Below, piece after piece: positions 20,355 to 30,850 of a DNA stretch of 30,850 nt (position 1 is the stretch's first letter; each line of letters starts with the position of its first letter). Under the pieces are notes generated by a model. It was not told the DNA's origin, made no database searches, and saw only the letters and a program-made list of their open reading frames with translations. The position numbers and the translations under genes are program-made. This stretch comes from Sperchopsis tessellata (taxonomy: Eukaryota > Arthropoda > Insecta > Coleoptera > Hydrophilidae), in the NCBI GenBank assembly GCA_033557685.1, contig JAWQRN010000358.1, forward strand, positions 1 through 30,850. The letters are read 5' to 3'.

Positions 20355-22100
20355 GTGAGTTTCGTTTGCTTTATTTGACAAACCACCCCCGTCCTTGTAT
20401 GAAAATGTATACTGTTGTCATTCAACCCTTTGTTGTCAATAGTTGTATTTTGAGTTGATTTTGTTATTAATATTAAGAGGAAAATCTATTTAAATTTGTG
20501 TTTGGTGTCATATTAAACAGATTCCGTTTGGTAAACGGTCAGGTTATTTTGTTTATTGTTAGTATTTGATACCGAAACAGTTATTGTGTAATTCAGAGTA
20601 ATTAGTTTTATCGTGTTAATTTGCAACGCTACTCGGGAATTATTTCTGTAGATTTTACGTTTCCACCTGATTGAATATTGTCTAATCTCAAGGCAAGCTT
20701 GTATCACCAAATACTGAGTTATTTACATTGTAGCAACCATTGAAATGAATATGCTTATTTCCTAAGGTAAAATTGCAATTAGGTTTAGTTATATTTAATC
20801 ATGATTAAGAACATAAAAAGTCAGCGAAACAGAAGTAGGTCAAAAATATGTATACTGCAATTAAATAATAATTTTATTATTCTTGTATATAATTTTATAG
20901 TGGGTAATGGTTGCTCAAAAAGTTAAATTTTCTTAAGATTTAAATAAAATCTGAGGTTTTGCTAATGTTTTTAACGTGTTTGCATTCTACCAAGGACGTA
21001 AAATGATTCACACGGGAAATGTCGAGTCAATGTCCTTGCATAGTGGATTTAAAAGTTCCATAGAACCGTAAGTTGTATATATCAAAAATCTGTCATTCCG
21101 TAATTTAAAATAAATACTATTTACGTTAAATGTAGGTAGCTGTGTAAACAAATATTTAAATATAGAAACCATAAGAAATTTCAGTTTGTAATAAATTATT
21201 TCAAGAACTACAATTATTTTTATAAATATCTAGAATTAAAAAACTAAGGTGTAAAAACTGCACAAAACAACAACCTATTGGGGAAACTCAAGATATTCAT
21301 TGTTTACCTAGCGAAAATCTAGTTCCAGCCTGGAATTTAGCTTGAGTAATTTGCAATACTGGATCCTTTATTTTGTATTCAATGATTAGGCAGTATCTCT
21401 AAAAAATAAGTGTTTAAAAATAGTTATTAGATGATGTTGATTCCTGTATATGTTTTTGTATTTTACAAATTTCTGTTCATGTTCTGTTAACCAGTTTCAT
21501 TGATGCAATTTTATTTTTATTTATGAAAATGATTCATAAATGTTGCAATATCTGACGACGTGTTTATTTATTCAGTGATTAATAAGTATCATTATGTTTA
21601 TAGTAAATGTCAATAGGTACCTTATATTATTGTTATATTGTTGGGTAACTAAATTAATTTATAAATAGTCACTTGTTCGCCGAAGTCTCGTGGATCTGTC
21701 GGAGTTTCTATTTTTACAAATTTTCTATATGCCTATACGAAAACTGTTTGTTTCTTGGTGTTTGTTATAGGAAAATAGTTTAAGAAGAGTACATTTCTTG
21801 TCAAAATTTTCAAATTGTATAATTTTGGTCCTAGAAATATTTCAAATGGAAGCAAAGAAGCAAAAAGTAGATGTTGAAATAAATTACATTCCAAGATACA
21901 AATTGCATTATTTCCATTAAATTTACTTTTCATCAATTTGCTAGCTTTCTAAACTAAATTTTGTTTATTGAAGGAAATTATTAAGAGATGTTACGGCTTA
22001 GCGTATTAGACTTTGCTATACAACATATTAAAAGTTAGATGAATTAATGTCATATTATATTTTTTTATATTATATAGATATAGACTACAGCGTTTGTTGG
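20355..22100 (+). other. Putative first intron, no recognised element
   Basis: AT-rich DNA following the signal-peptide exon donor. No coding exon, repeat or transposon was recognised; ORFs here look like chance. Confidence 0.4.
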
Positions 22101-22104
22101 CCAA

Positions 22105-23300
22105 CTTAGAATAGTGGCACCGTTATGATGTTTAGAGTTGTATACTTACCATGGCAGGACTCGTCCCAGGCCAGTCCCATAACAGTTCTCAAGACCTTTT
22201 GTAGAATGAATACTCTCTGGATACCAGTCGATGAACCTCAAAATATTATGACGAATCGTATATGGGAAGTTTCACACTGGTTGATACAGACAGCTGCGAA
22301 CGTGACAAAGTAATCTCTGTAGGATATCATAAACGTGAAGATTCAGCTTATTAAACAGAGCACAGTTAGCTTTCCCCTCATTGAGGCAAATCCCATTCAA
22401 ATGAAACCACCCTTTAAATTCAGAATAAATAATACTAGTCTGACTTATGAGATCTGGAACTTGTTCAGAGCTAATAAGAAGGTTTGTATTGCCAGCGTAA
22501 TTAAGCATTATTAACGACTCATGTCCATCAGAAGCAACAGAGTGAAAATCGTTTAAAAATATCACAAATAGCAGCGGCCCCAAAATACTGTCCTGGGAAA
22601 CACTGCCTAGGAACTCATACGTTTTCGGGGGGAAACGCCATCACAAAGAACGACATGCTTTCATCCAATCAAAAGAGATGATACCCACTCCATGCAGCCA
22701 AAGGAACAAGATAGATAGATAAAATCAATCTTTAAAATCAAAAATGGCAGCCTCCATCCTTTCAGGGAACCATGCTGTTGAAGACTGAAAATGGAAAAAC
22801 GCTAAAAAAAAATCAATATTCGTTTAGAGGTAGGGATCTCGAAGACTTGAAAAATGGGTCTGTAATTGGCAACATCGCCGCGATTATCCTATTTAAAAAT
22901 TGATCTAATCAACGCAAATTTAAGGTTGCTTGGAAATCTATCCGATATGAACGATTCATTTATCATGTGACGCAGAGATCAACACCTTACGCTACCCTTT
23001 TTAATAAAAAAGATAGTGTGTCATCTGCACCAGTACTGGATTTAGATATTAACTGCATAATTATGGTATAAACTTCGATTGGTATTGTAGGAGACAGGAT
23101 CAGAGTAGCGTCAATATTTTCAATAGTATACGAAGTGGAAACGGAAGGCTTGCTTGCAGCAGTCTGTAAAATAGTTATTGAAATCTTCGGCTCCTCCCCT
23201 GAAGATGACCCCCCCCCCAAGATAACGTTGCCATAATTTGATGAAGAAGGCTTGTTGAACATTTCCTTAATTGTGACCTAAACGCTCTCTGACTTATTCT
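22105..23300 (-). mobile_element. CR1/Jockey-like non-LTR retrotransposon remnant
   Basis: Minus-strand pieces in order: a pre-RT segment MFNKPSSSNYGNVILGGG (from 23262), STGADDTLSFLLK (about 22987-23030), then FPSNLKFALIRSIFK and DNRGDVANYRPI (22870-22945, RT motif 1). GPLLFVIFLNDF (near 22550-22583) follows, with the catalytic box decayed to YAGNTNLLI (Asp-Asp replaced by Gly-Asn). The C-terminal piece RVFILQKVLRTVMGLAWDES lies near 22145-22205, then LNIITVPLF. The RT palm between motif 1 and GPLLF is heavily degraded or deleted. It lies antisense to the signal-peptide gene, in its putative intron. Confidence 0.75.
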
Positions 23301-24010
23301 TTGAATTCAATATTTTATTTGAATACCTTTGTTCTGTCTCGAAAAAATCTTATTATATCGTAATTTAATATAAGAATAGTATATTGCTACATTATATAAA
23401 AAAAATCGACTGCTGAGTCAATTAAAAGTGAAACTTCTTCCCCGTCTGTATGCGTTATCAATGATCCATATACCAGATATATATCATCCATACATTATCA
23501 GCGCATTGTTTCCTACTCATAAATTTACACTTTTTCTCTGACGAATTGTTGGTAAACTTGAAGGTAGACTAAATTCTTCTATTAGACATACTTATTTAGT
23601 TTCCAACGTGAGCTTAACATATTTGCTAATTTGTTTAAACTTGACGAGTATTCCCATTGATAATGCTGTATAGGTAGTCAGACATCTTCTCATGGAGGGA
23701 AAGATGCATTACGATATTATCACGTTGTTGAAAGTGTGAAAGTCGACAAATTTTCAATTAAGAAATTGCTTTCAATATTACCTTTAATAAAAAGCATTCG
23801 AACAGTTGTCTTTGTCTTTTTTAGATGTCACGCGTAAATGTTGGTTTCTGATATGTAGATGACATTTTTGTCAAATGAGCCCGTGCCATTAAATGCTGTT
23901 CTCTTGAATTCGCAATAACTGAATATTTGTTGCCCAATGGAAATCTGGCCTTTCCGTTTCGTTTTAGTTACTTTACGGTCTGATCTATATTTTTTTCATA
24001 GACAATACTT
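23301..24010. other. No recognised feature
   Basis: AT-rich sequence; nothing coding or repetitive that I can support. Confidence 0.4.
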
Positions 24011-24114
24011 TTTTTTTAATCAATTAATGAATGTTAGGCCTTTGCCAAAAACTGTGTGTTTTAAATCAATTCCAATAATTTTTGACGAATTGACCCAAGC
24101 TCCTGAGATTTTAC

Positions 24115-24225
24115 ATAAGAAAATTCTCCTGTGCTGGGAATCGAACCCGGGCCACCTCAGAGTCGTATACAAATAGGTATTTTGACGCCTTCTCACATCG
24201 TGAACCATCTCAGAAGTTTCTGTGA
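24115..24225 (-). repeat. tRNA-derived SINE-like head
   Basis: On the minus strand, GTGGCCCGGGTTCGATTCCC is followed by AGCACAGG. It contains a perfect RNA polymerase III B box GGTTCGATTCC (24137-24147) within a T-arm-like hairpin (CCGGG-loop-CCCAG). A poor A-box candidate (TGGTTCACGATG) lies about 75 nt upstream near 24198-24210. The acceptor and anticodon arms do not fold into a tRNA, so a SINE 5' head or tRNA pseudogene is more likely than a gene. Confidence 0.5.
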
Positions 24226-24229
24226 TAAA

Positions 24230-24740
24230 TTCCTTAGGTTTAAAACCTCACTGATTTCCATTATTGATTATATCACACAGACAGCAAATAAAACGGGTTT
24301 ACAGACAAAATCCTTAAGATCTTACGGAAATTTTAGATAAAAACAGTTTTTCTCGTTCTTTTAATAGAATATCTACTTTATTTTTTAGTTTTTGTTCTCG
24401 TAAGTAGTATTATGATAGCTTATTTTTGTTCCTTTTATGGTAATATAATTAAAATTTTAGTAGAAAAGTCGCAAATTGAAATTTAACTTTGAGTTGATTT
24501 ATAAATAATATAATTGGAAACACTGCTCATATCTCAATGATAGAACAACAATAGATTAAGTGGGATCAAATGGTTCTCCACAATGACTTATTTATACAAA
24601 TTAATATATAAAATGACTCGAAAGATTTAGGAAAATAGGAACTAGGATCAGAAAAATAATGACAAATTAAAACCCATTAAAAAGAAGAAAATAATTTATT
24701 TAAAATCAGCTTAAAAAATATACATTTTAATTATAGTCCA
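24230..24740. other. No recognised feature
   Basis: AT-rich DNA between the SINE-like head and the piggyBac remnant. A SINE body could extend into it, but no tail was identified. Confidence 0.35.
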
Positions 24741-24759
24741 TTCTTTCAAGCACCTTTAT

Positions 24760-26144
24760 TTTACACAAGGCACGTTTTCACTGATGTTTTTGCAATGTAC
24801 TGGTGTGAATCGTCGGATCGTATTTCTTACAAATTTTTTTGGCAATATTTTGGTCGGTTCCAATTCATCTTGTCGATTACTCTCATGAACTGGTTATATT
24901 GGCCAATTATGTGGGGACGATCTATGTAGATATAATTTTTCTGTACAGGACCACCGTTTTACTTTTTTCAAAAGGCCTAAATAGTCGGACAAAAGATAAT
25001 TGTTATCACTCCACATTATGGCAAATATTTCATTAATTTCATTAAATTTATATTCGAAGGCACCTCGATTTTCATTTTTCATTTGTGTGTCAGTTATTAT
25101 TGGACAACTTTTCAGTATATTGGAACGTACGCCCATAATTTTTAATTTTTCCGTGAGTTCCCAATTGAAAATAAACATTCAAAATACAACTCGTGTTTAA
25201 CGGAAGGTCCAAGTCCATTTATATTCCGTTCTTCGGCTTTGCCTTTGCACGCCTCCATATTGCAACAAAAACAAAATTCATTGCATAGTGTCCACTTTGT
25301 GAAACCAAATCTAATATGGGTTTCCTCTTATATATATTGCTTTAAAAGATGATGTCCAAAGTAATGTACCATTTATTCATCTATACAAAGATTGTTTCTA
25401 AAGCAGCGAAATTTTTAAAATTGTAATTCAATTTTTCAAGAAGTGATCAGATTTTAAACAGTTTATTTCTTTTATTTTCATTTGATTTGGTTGATAATCA
25501 GGAATTATCTATAAAATGTATACAATTTTTTTTTTTATTTAAAGAAATCGGTTTTTTGGCTTGCAATTTCGAACGTATTACCTATTAATATATTCGTCTT
25601 CGCCCCAATACATTTGTTCCTGTGGCAAGCTTTGATATCTGGACATTACAAATATTCCAAAAAACTTGCCTAAACAATCTGGGGTGAGGTAAAAATTGTG
25701 CTAATTTTGCTCAAGGACATACTTTTTGCTCTGGTTTACAATATATTCAAAGAGATTGTTATGGAAAAATTCTTCAAATTCCACTAGAGACTTATCTTTA
25801 AGGCATGAGTCAGAAGGGTATTTAGTGACTGACTATTGCTGTTCAATTTTGAAAAGTGGTTGGGTAGTTTTTCTTTTTTTCGGAACATTTTCTTCACATT
25901 ATGAATCTTGTTCATGTATATTTTCTTGTTCTTCACTTGTTCCTCCACAGTGTATATTAATTTGGCCAGGAACATCTTGAGGCACAGTGTTTACTAAGAT
26001 ATCGTAATCCTTATCTTCACAATCGGAGACGACGTCATCGTTTTCTGGGAGAAATTCTACTGCATGTATAGTTTTAGAGTTCCATATATCTCCAAATAAA
26101 TCATTAATCCCAAATGGCGCTTCGATATCTTTCACTATATCCAT
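24760..26144 (-). pseudogene. piggyBac-like transposase pseudogene, near full length
   Basis: Minus strand, starting at ATG 26144. An acidic N-terminal part (DDVVSDCEDKDYDIL) is typical of piggyBac transposases. After a stop at 25899-25901 come VEFEEFFHNNLFEYIVNQSK, FYLTPDCLGKFFGI and SLPQEQMYWGEDEYI (about 25580-25790). Near 25300-25400, in another frame, CIDE (likely first catalytic Asp) is followed by MVHYFGHHLLKQYI and HIRFGF. Then come LGPSV, LYFECLFSIGNS, GVRSNILKSCPI, KNENRGAFEYKF, IMWSDNNYLLSDYLG and KKVKRWSCTEKLYL (24894-25250), with NRQDEL near 24855. Segment order is that of the family. Multiple stops and frameshifts make it non-functional. No TTAA-flanked terminal repeats were found. 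Confidence 0.82.
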
Positions 26145-26960
26145 AAAAAATAGGTAGTACTTATTGATAACTGCAAAGTTGTTTGATTAACCAAAATAGA
26201 TGATACCAATCTAGAGGTGATTCATGAATAATATATTAAAAAATTACACGTTCTAAAACACGCACATCGAAATCAGCTCTCGAACCACAGGCAACCAATT
26301 GTGTAGGTAAATAATAGCAACATTTAACGCTTAACTTGAAAAATGTTATGACAATGGGATTTAAGTCTATTAGTGTTAAACAAGCGCAACTAAATTAACA
26401 ATTGATGCATTTATAGCAATAACAAAAAAAAATAGAAGTAACTGATCCCGAAATGGGAACTAAGACAGCTAATGGATTAAGATAAGTATCTATACAGAAA
26501 GATTTTGTATAAACCAGGGTTCCAAAATAAATCCCGAATGGTTTCCAAAATCTTCATACGCCATATGTTTAACAATTAAAGTTTTAAAAGGGTTTATTGC
26601 AATAAATAGTATCTGTACTATCCCATTGCCACATAGTCACATCTAGGTTTCTACGATTTTGTGCAGAGTATACATTATAAAGTGGAATAAATATAGAATT
26701 ATAAATTCTTTAAAATTGGTTCAGTACTTTGGCCACTGTGTACGTTTATACTTTAACAAGTAATAATTGCTTAATATTATAACATCAGTGTACTTAAAGA
26801 TTCTCATTCACCCTCAATTACTGGAATGTGTACCATGAACAGATTTACAGCTGTCATATCTTTCGCATACAGCATATGGTGTGTGCATCTGACAGAGTGT
26901 TCGGCGGCACCAAACGAAATGAAAATTCCAACAAAACCAGAACCATTAGAAAATAAGACC
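26145..26960. other. No recognised feature
   Basis: AT-rich sequence upstream of the piggyBac remnant. A plus-strand open frame at 26826-27020 starts with a weakly hydrophobic stretch but overlaps the fragment on the other strand and has no support as a gene. Confidence 0.4.
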
Positions 26961-26974
26961 TTCTTTCACTGTCA

Positions 26975-27166
26975 GAAAAATGTTGGAGTTTCTTTAACAG
27001 TTGAGACTCTAGACAGGTGACCGAGAACATCTGGCGGTAAAAGTAAACCTCCTTTTGTACGCGCTAATAATATTGCCCTATATTTTATTTCCGCAGGCGC
27101 TGCCGTATTACTGCGAATTGCACTAATAAATTGCATGCTATGGAACGACTGATATATCTTGTTCAA
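26975..27166 (-). pseudogene. Transposase C-terminal fragment, P- or hAT-like
   Basis: The minus-strand frame reads SNTAAPAEIKYRAILLARTK then GGLLLPPDVLGHLSRVSTVK and stops. A Gly-Gly-Leu followed by P(S/P)xDV just before a short helix is frequent near the C-terminus of P-type/THAP9-like and hAT-like transposases and their domesticated relatives. It is short and isolated, so the family is not certain. Confidence 0.35.
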
Positions 27167-27169
27167 GTC

Positions 27170-27815
27170 CTAGTATGTTGCCCAAGCACATGACATCGGA
27201 TGCTTTAATTAACAGCGCTTAGATTGATTAGCTTATATTCAAACATGACTCGCATTTGGTGATGACAATGCCTGTTATCTGCATGGATGTTGTAGATGTA
27301 TTTATTAGTAATTCGGGATTAGGGTATATTGTCCTTACTAGAGAATTAATTAGTTTAATATTAGTTTCATTTGAAATGATACGATGTTAAAATCAGAAGA
27401 TTTTTGAGTATACTTAACAGAATTTTGGTATGGAGTTTGCTAAGGAAGTATCCAGTACAAGTGTAAATGTAAAATGTTAGGCGTAATAAAATGGTAAAGC
27501 TACAGAGCTCATAAAATAGTATTGAGAAAGGCACTATCTAGAAATATCATTTAAGAAATATGAGAGTTCCAGTAATAAAAATGCCAATCAATTGACAATA
27601 AGGTAAAAGAACCAAACCAATTTATTTCTTTGTGTTGTGTAATGAAAATAGGAAAGGCTGCTGGGACTGTATTTGTTGGTAAGGACAGTTTGCAAATTGT
27701 TTAAGTTAACGAATATAAAACTATTATTTAAATCAAGTGATGTTCATTTTTATAAAATATACACTGTTTTCATTTAGTAACATTGCAACGACTTTAGAAA
27801 CTGCAATTGATCAAA
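27170..27815. other. No recognised feature
   Basis: AT-rich; no supported gene or element. Confidence 0.4.
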
Positions 27816-27819
27816 TCAG

Positions 27820-28260
27820 TTTGACTTTGTGGGCGGCGAAAGTACTGAAGAATTGATAAAATCTATGACTGAATATGAAATATAAGATAGAAATTATTTT
27901 TCAAAGAAATATCTGCATTGAAAGTATATCATTATTACTCTATCCACAACAAAATTAGCCCAAAACCATGGTTTAATAATGGAACTTTCATCAGAAAACA
28001 AATAACTGGAATGTGTCATACCTTCATATATCTCTAAAAATTTAAAAAGGCAGATCCAAACTGCGGCTGTGATTTTGAGACTTTTGCTTCGATCGAACAC
28101 ATCTTATATTGCCAAAAATACTACGTAAACCGTTCCACACCGGAATTTTCATCAAACAGTACAGGAATGGATACTACGAAAACTCCTAGTCTATATAATG
28201 AGATTGTAAGATTGATTGAGACTAAAAGAATTAAGAGTTTAATTGGTACACTGAACGGGT
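27820..28260 (+). mobile_element. Non-LTR retrotransposon tail (RNase H end and CCHC-like region)
   Basis: The plus strand near 27950-28110 has HNKISPKPWF, then FIRKQITGMCHTFIYL, a stop, and ADPNCGCDFETFASIEHILY followed by CQKYYVNRS. The pattern Cys-x-Cys...IEHIL-x-Cys is the gag-knuckle-like region after the RNase H domain of I/Loa/R1-type elements. A helical tail (LYNEIVRLIETKRIKSLIGT) follows to about 28250. No RT or endonuclease was seen upstream, so it is 5'-truncated or decayed. Confidence 0.6.
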
Positions 28261-28269
28261 TAAAGTACT

Positions 28270-28790
28270 TCAGTTTTTTTTTTAATTACTTTTAGAACTT
28301 TCCCATGGGGTGGATATAGTTTTCACTTATTTCTTCTATGTTTGTATCTCCTGTGTTTGCCCATTTACTAATCAGTTTGGTCCATATTTAGCGTGTCTTT
28401 ATAGTAAGCCGTTAGGAAGGATCCACTTAACTGTTACTTCCAATGCGCTGTTAATCATTAGAAAATAAGCGCTAAATACGCTTAGTAAGTATTTATTGTT
28501 TATATGCAAAAACGCTGTTAACAAAGGCAACAGAAAATTAACATTTAAAATTTCATAATATTCAAAAAACAAACTGTTATTTATCACTATTATTTCTTTT
28601 AACATAAAGATTCTAGGCTAATATTTGAACAAACACACAATACAATGTGAATATTGCGTTTCCTAATGGCTCGTATCCTTTCACAAACTCCAAAATCGAC
28701 ACACCACTCATACACTCACAATGCACGTATATTATTTTGAATACAATAATTGAATCATTCAAATTCTATTGCCTTGAAAGGCATACCTAC
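28270..28790. other. Gap between two opposed retroelement remnants
   Basis: Probably 3' sequence of the plus-strand element followed by 3' sequence of the minus-strand one. No tail or duplication was identified. Confidence 0.35.
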
Positions 28791-30110
28791 AGGTTTCGTT
28801 ACGACTTAGATGGTACATCAAACGAAACACCGTTTTCGGGCTTTTAAACAACATATCACAGTTTTTTCTACAGCCCCAGAACGGGATATCATACATAAGT
28901 AAGGAATCTATGCAAAATATACTATTCTCAATGTTTGAGCGCTAAAAATATCCTTTATAATTCTCATGGCATATATGGCACAATTTAATATTCTATTTAA
29001 TGTGGCTACATGCGCAGTAAAATCAAGATTTACATCCAGCAAAAGACCCAAGAAGCCGCTACTGAACACCTGACCTATAATCTGGCCGCGAATCCTCAAA
29101 TCTAAGTGAATTTGTTGGTGATAATTATTAAACATTAGCCTATTAGAATTAAACTAACTTTCCAAAGAACCAATAACAAGGTGGTTCTTACAAGACAGTT
29201 CTTCAATATAATTAGCAGAGAATACGGCCGTGGAATCGTCTGCATATATTATTATTTGAGTATCCGTACAGTTCGACAGATCATTTAAAAAATGTTAAAT
29301 AACAAAGGTCCAAGTATTGAGCCCTGAGGAACCTTAGTCTCCACTACTACATTTCGAGATCGACACTGACCCACTGTGACGTACTTCTGCCTACCACTCA
29401 AATATGATCGGAACCATTCCAATGCTTTTCCTCGTACGCCATATTTCTCTAGTTTATCTATCAGTAAAGCATTATCCACCATGTCAAATACTTTAATTAA
29501 ATCACATATTAGTATAGTCGTTAACCGTCCCGCATTCAAATTTTCATGTATTGTCTTCAGCAGCTCATACCTAGCTGACTCCGTAGATCTACCTGGGCGA
29601 AATCCATGCTGTGAATCAGAGAACAGACGGTTGACCAGAAAATACGTCTACAAACGAGATTTATCACTCTTTCAAAAATTTTAAAATATTGGGTGATAAT
29701 ACAATAGGGCAGTAATTGGCAATCTCGCTCTTGCTACCCTTCTTGAAGACTGGGATCATCTTAGAGGTTTTTAATACGTCAGTTACAGATCCACACTCAA
29801 ATGAACAATTTATAAGTCGACTTAAGATCGGAGTAAGCTCATCCACACAATATTTGATAACTGAAGTATGGATGTTATCATAATCACAAAACTTACCATT
29901 ATTTAAATTCAGGATAATCCCTCGCACCTCCACATCCGTTACAGGAAATAAAAATAAACCTCCTTCACTCAAGGGGTATGTGTGAGTCCTTCCATCATTA
30001 ATTAGTGAAAAACAAGAAGAAATCTTGAAACTCTGAACAAGCAATTTAGAGATATCACCACCGTCACGCACCTTCATGCCATCGATAACTATCTTGTCAA
30101 TATTTCGACA
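28790..30110 (-). mobile_element. CR1/Jockey-like non-LTR retrotransposon RT remnant, catalytic YADD intact
   Basis: Minus-strand order: KIVIDGMKVRDGGDIS (30110 leftward), FPVTDVEVRGIILNLNNGK, TSKMIPVFKKGSKSEIANYC (29690-30077), a frame change, SQHGFRPGRST-like residues near 29595-29620, ICDLIKVFDMVDNALL, YGVRGKALEWFRSYLSGR and VPQGSILGPLLFNIF (29285-29539). IIIYADDSTAVF (about 29220-29260) keeps the catalytic Asp pair. GFLGLLLDVNLDFTAHV and LNCAIYAMRIIKD (28908-29060) follow, then MYDIPFWGCRKN and KSPKTVFRLMYH (28790-28895). A few stops and frameshifts exist but the RT is the best preserved non-LTR copy in the window, so it is probably the youngest. Confidence 0.82.
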
Positions 30111-30111
30111 T

Positions 30112-30130
30112 GGTGCCCCCTAGCGGTCAG
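30112..30130 (-). promoter_or_regulatory. CTCF-like motif at the 5' edge of the RT remnant
   Basis: The minus strand reads CTGACCGCTAGGGGGCACC, close to the vertebrate-style CTCF core (CCGCnAGGGGGCA). It matches the site at 19873-19890 at 15 of 18 positions, including the CTGACC lead. It sits just upstream of the RT coding remnant. Motif match only. Confidence 0.4.
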
Positions 30131-30850
30131 GTTCTGAACAATTCTCCAAACTCTCCAGTCAAATAACATCGTGAAGGATTTTCTTATATCTCTTGTAATA
30201 GTGGACAATAATTGGATGTGGTATCTGTTTACTCAAACAAAATAAAGGCGATAAGTAACGCTATACAAATGAATTATAAAGGGTTTCTGTACTAGTTTTT
30301 GGGTAGTACTAATAGCAGTTTATCGGCCTTTAGTCTGTCCAAATTCACATAAATGGAAATCCAAAATACTCATATTAAATACGTGTCATATAGTGATAAA
30401 GTTTATGGAAAACAACTAACGGCTTTTCAGTGACATATTTGATTTCTAAAATGAGTCTTGCCTTGGAAGACCATTTTGCCTCTCCGGTAATTAAAGCCCT
30501 GAAAATGATTAGAGAACAGTAATAATAAACACTTTATTTCAATGAATTTTGCATATACTTATGCACAAGATAAACTTTTCAATTAAAATTTACTAGTGCA
30601 GATTTTTATGTTTGCGGTTGATTTTTCTTTTTAAGGAAAACGCTTTTTTTGCGATATTTCCTACTTTCTTTTATGACCTATATCTTTATTTGAATAGCCA
30701 TATCAAAGCTGTAAAAATATTCTACATTTCTAATAGTTTTCCTGTAAAATAGAAATTTATTTCATTTATTAAAATTTATTCATTTTGTCACTAGAAATCT
30801 AGTTGTAAAATATTAGTATGCTTTCGTAAAAAAGTTTTTTAATATATAAA
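30131..30850. other. No recognised feature
   Basis: AT-rich DNA at the right edge; no ORF, element or splice pattern I can support. Confidence 0.4.

Noticed and set aside
23209..23218. Homopolymer C run as a functional element
   Set aside because: A simple run inside a decayed retroelement; more likely slippage or sequencing noise.
24115..24200. Functional tRNA gene on the minus strand
   Set aside because: Only the T arm and B box are convincing; acceptor, D and anticodon arms do not pair and the A box is poor.
24760..26144. Domesticated piggyBac-derived host gene
   Set aside because: Many stops and frameshifts and no introns that would bypass them.
26826..27020. Secreted peptide gene with signal sequence
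   Set aside because: The hydrophobic stretch is short and irregular, no promoter or splice signals were seen, and the opposite strand carries a more convincing transposase fragment.
1..30850. CRISPR array, operon or bacterial system
   Set aside because: No regularly spaced direct repeats were seen; GT-AG introns and insect-type transposons show eukaryotic nuclear DNA.

Overview
The window is AT-rich eukaryotic DNA with canonical GT-AG introns and a dense, decayed load of transposable elements. The coding exons and the mixture of mobile elements (mauritiana- and cecropia-type mariners, piggyBac, hAT MITE, THAP/P-type fragment, RTE-like and CR1/L2/Jockey-like non-LTR elements, Ty3/gypsy) fit an insect nuclear genome. 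The order cannot be fixed from this sequence alone.

Layout. (1) 1-1800: antisense Ty3/gypsy remnant inside an intron of TBCD. (2) 2122-5291, + strand: the last five coding exons of tubulin folding cofactor D (TBCD), about 482 residues; the last intron carries a deleted cecropia-type mariner. (3) 5292-7955: intergenic, between two convergent genes, with a 166-bp hAT-type MITE flanked by an exact 8-bp duplication and a doubtful two-exon minus-strand model. (4) 7956-16974, - strand: a complete four-exon gene for the TAK1-binding protein TAB1, 461 codons, every junction phase-consistent. Its 7.3-kb first intron is a transposon graveyard: an RTE-like element nested in a CR1/L2/Jockey-like element, a second RTE-like 3' end split by a mariner whose removal restores the host frame, and one more decayed non-LTR tail. 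(5) 16975-20293: upstream of TAB1; a broken THAP domain, an unrecognised ORF, then a compact cluster with two CTCF-like motifs, a TATA-like box and an NRF1/Ewg-like site. (6) 20294-20354, + strand: a likely first coding exon, signal peptide followed by a strong phase-1 donor; the rest of that gene is not recognisable here. (7) 22100-30110: mostly dead elements, namely two minus-strand CR1/Jockey-like RT remnants, a tRNA-derived SINE-like head, a near full-length piggyBac-like transposase pseudogene, a P/hAT-like transposase C-terminal fragment and a plus-strand non-LTR RNase H/zinc-knuckle tail. (8) 30131-30850: nothing recognised.

Function. TBCD acts in alpha/beta-tubulin heterodimer assembly; TAB1 activates the kinase TAK1 (MAP3K7) in immune and stress signalling. 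They are neighbours by position only. I did not find a previously undescribed biological system. The best leads are the partly retained PP2C metal motif in this TAB1, the promoter/insulator-like cluster before the signal-peptide exon, and the cleanly dissected nested insertions.
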